Below, one piece after another: positions 7,801-7,968 of a stretch of DNA of 7,968 nucleotides. The notes under the pieces were generated by a model. It was not told the origin of the DNA and made no database searches. It worked only from the letters and a program-made list of their open reading frames with translations. The number at the start of each line of letters is the position of its first letter. The first letter of the stretch is position 1. The stretch covers positions 1 to 7,968 of the forward strand of contig CAYVIB010000068.1 in assembly GCA_964451365.1 (NCBI GenBank). Reading direction: 5' to 3'. The DNA is from CAYVIB01 sp964451365. Its GTDB lineage: Bacteria > Pseudomonadota > Gammaproteobacteria > Pseudomonadales > Cellvibrionaceae. The translations under genes were made by a program, and so were the position numbers.

Positions 7801-7840
7801 AAACAAAGCCAGCCGGTAGCCCGGTTGGACTTTTGTTTTA
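7801..7840 (+). terminator. Rho-independent terminator after the toxin-immunity pair
   Basis: An 8-bp stem (7809-7816 with 7821-7828, one G-T pair) closes a TAGC loop and is followed by ACTTTTGTTTTA. The flanking AAACAAA (7801-7807) can pair with TTTGTTT (7832-7838) across a short bulge, so the hairpin has A-rich and T-rich arms and could also stop transcription arriving from the right. It lies 24 bases after the immunity stop codon. Confidence 0.85.
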
Positions 7841-7881
7841 GCTGCTTATTTCTCTTTATGCCCCGTCCAAAAGTATAAATA

Positions 7882-7911
7882 GGAAGTTAAGGGGTCGGAA
7901 GTTAAGGGGTC
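7882..7911. repeat. 15-bp tandem direct repeat, two copies
   Basis: The unit ggaagttaaggggtc occurs perfectly twice, at 7882-7896 and 7897-7911, and is followed by the related GGGTTAAAC. Short 'TTAAGGGGTC'-type repeats are often seen beside REP-associated/IS200-like transposase genes in proteobacteria; that association is from general knowledge and no transposase is visible in this window. Confidence 0.8.
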
Positions 7912-7964
7912 GGGTTAAACCTACCCCGATTTGACGCACACTCTCTAACGGGGACAATAGTCCC
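7906..7964. repeat. Palindromic intergenic elements (REP-like)
   Basis: Two inverted repeats. The first pairs GGGGT(C)GGGTT (7906-7916, bulged C) with AACCTACCCC (7918-7927) around a central A, ten pairs including one G-T. The second is a perfect 5-bp stem, GGGAC (7951-7955) and GTCCC (7960-7964), with an AATA loop. Neither has a T-tail, so they are not terminators. They resemble REP-type or transposon-end structures, but the window ends at 7968 before the context can be read. Confidence 0.45.
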
Positions 7965-7968
7965 AAAG

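Noticed and set aside
7931..7958. Possible promoter TTGACG-N16-GACAAT reading rightwards
   Set aside because: The -10 matches only 4 of 6 and overlaps a hairpin; no gene start is visible before the window ends.

Overview
The window reads as accessory DNA of a Gram-negative proteobacterium, most likely a marine or soil gammaproteobacterium. This rests on the protein architecture (Fn3 + SpvB + FG-GAP/VCBS + YD/RHS + variable tip) and the gene style, not on a marker gene, so the assignment is tentative.

One giant plus-strand gene fills positions 1-7359. It is open at the left edge: the reading frame has no stop back to base 1, and the first residues fit the tail of another Fn3-like domain, so the true start lies upstream. 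The visible 2452 residues run in this order: Fn3-like repeats with paired cysteines (about 1-882); an SpvB-type domain (about 985-1850); seven Asp-rich FG-GAP/VCBS Ca-loop motifs (about 1885-3200); a TcdB-middle-like segment (about 3200-3570); YD/RHS repeats (about 4400-6200); the RHS-associated core ending in DPSGYF (6208-6552); and a 270-residue C-terminal tip unrelated to the repeats (6547-7359). The layout is that of a one-chain TcB/TcC-like or Rhs-family polymorphic toxin, in which the repeats build a shell around a cleaved C-terminal effector. The tip carries spaced H, Y and E motifs that suggest an ADP-ribosyltransferase-like effector.

Three bases after the toxin stop begins a 137-codon gene (7363-7776) that I do not recognise. 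Its position, size, low GC and lack of export signal fit the cognate immunity gene. A strong hairpin with a T-rich tail (7801-7840) closes the two-gene unit. The last 130 bases hold a 15-bp tandem repeat and small palindromes, resembling the repeat sequences found beside REP-associated/IS200-like transposases.

Hand-counted GC in 60-base samples falls from 60% in the YD-repeat region (5761-5820) to 43% (6541-6600), 38% (7141-7200) and 30% in the immunity candidate (7381-7440). This is the usual signature of an exchangeable toxin-tip/immunity cassette joined to a conserved shell. The novel part is the tip and its immunity partner, not the shell.
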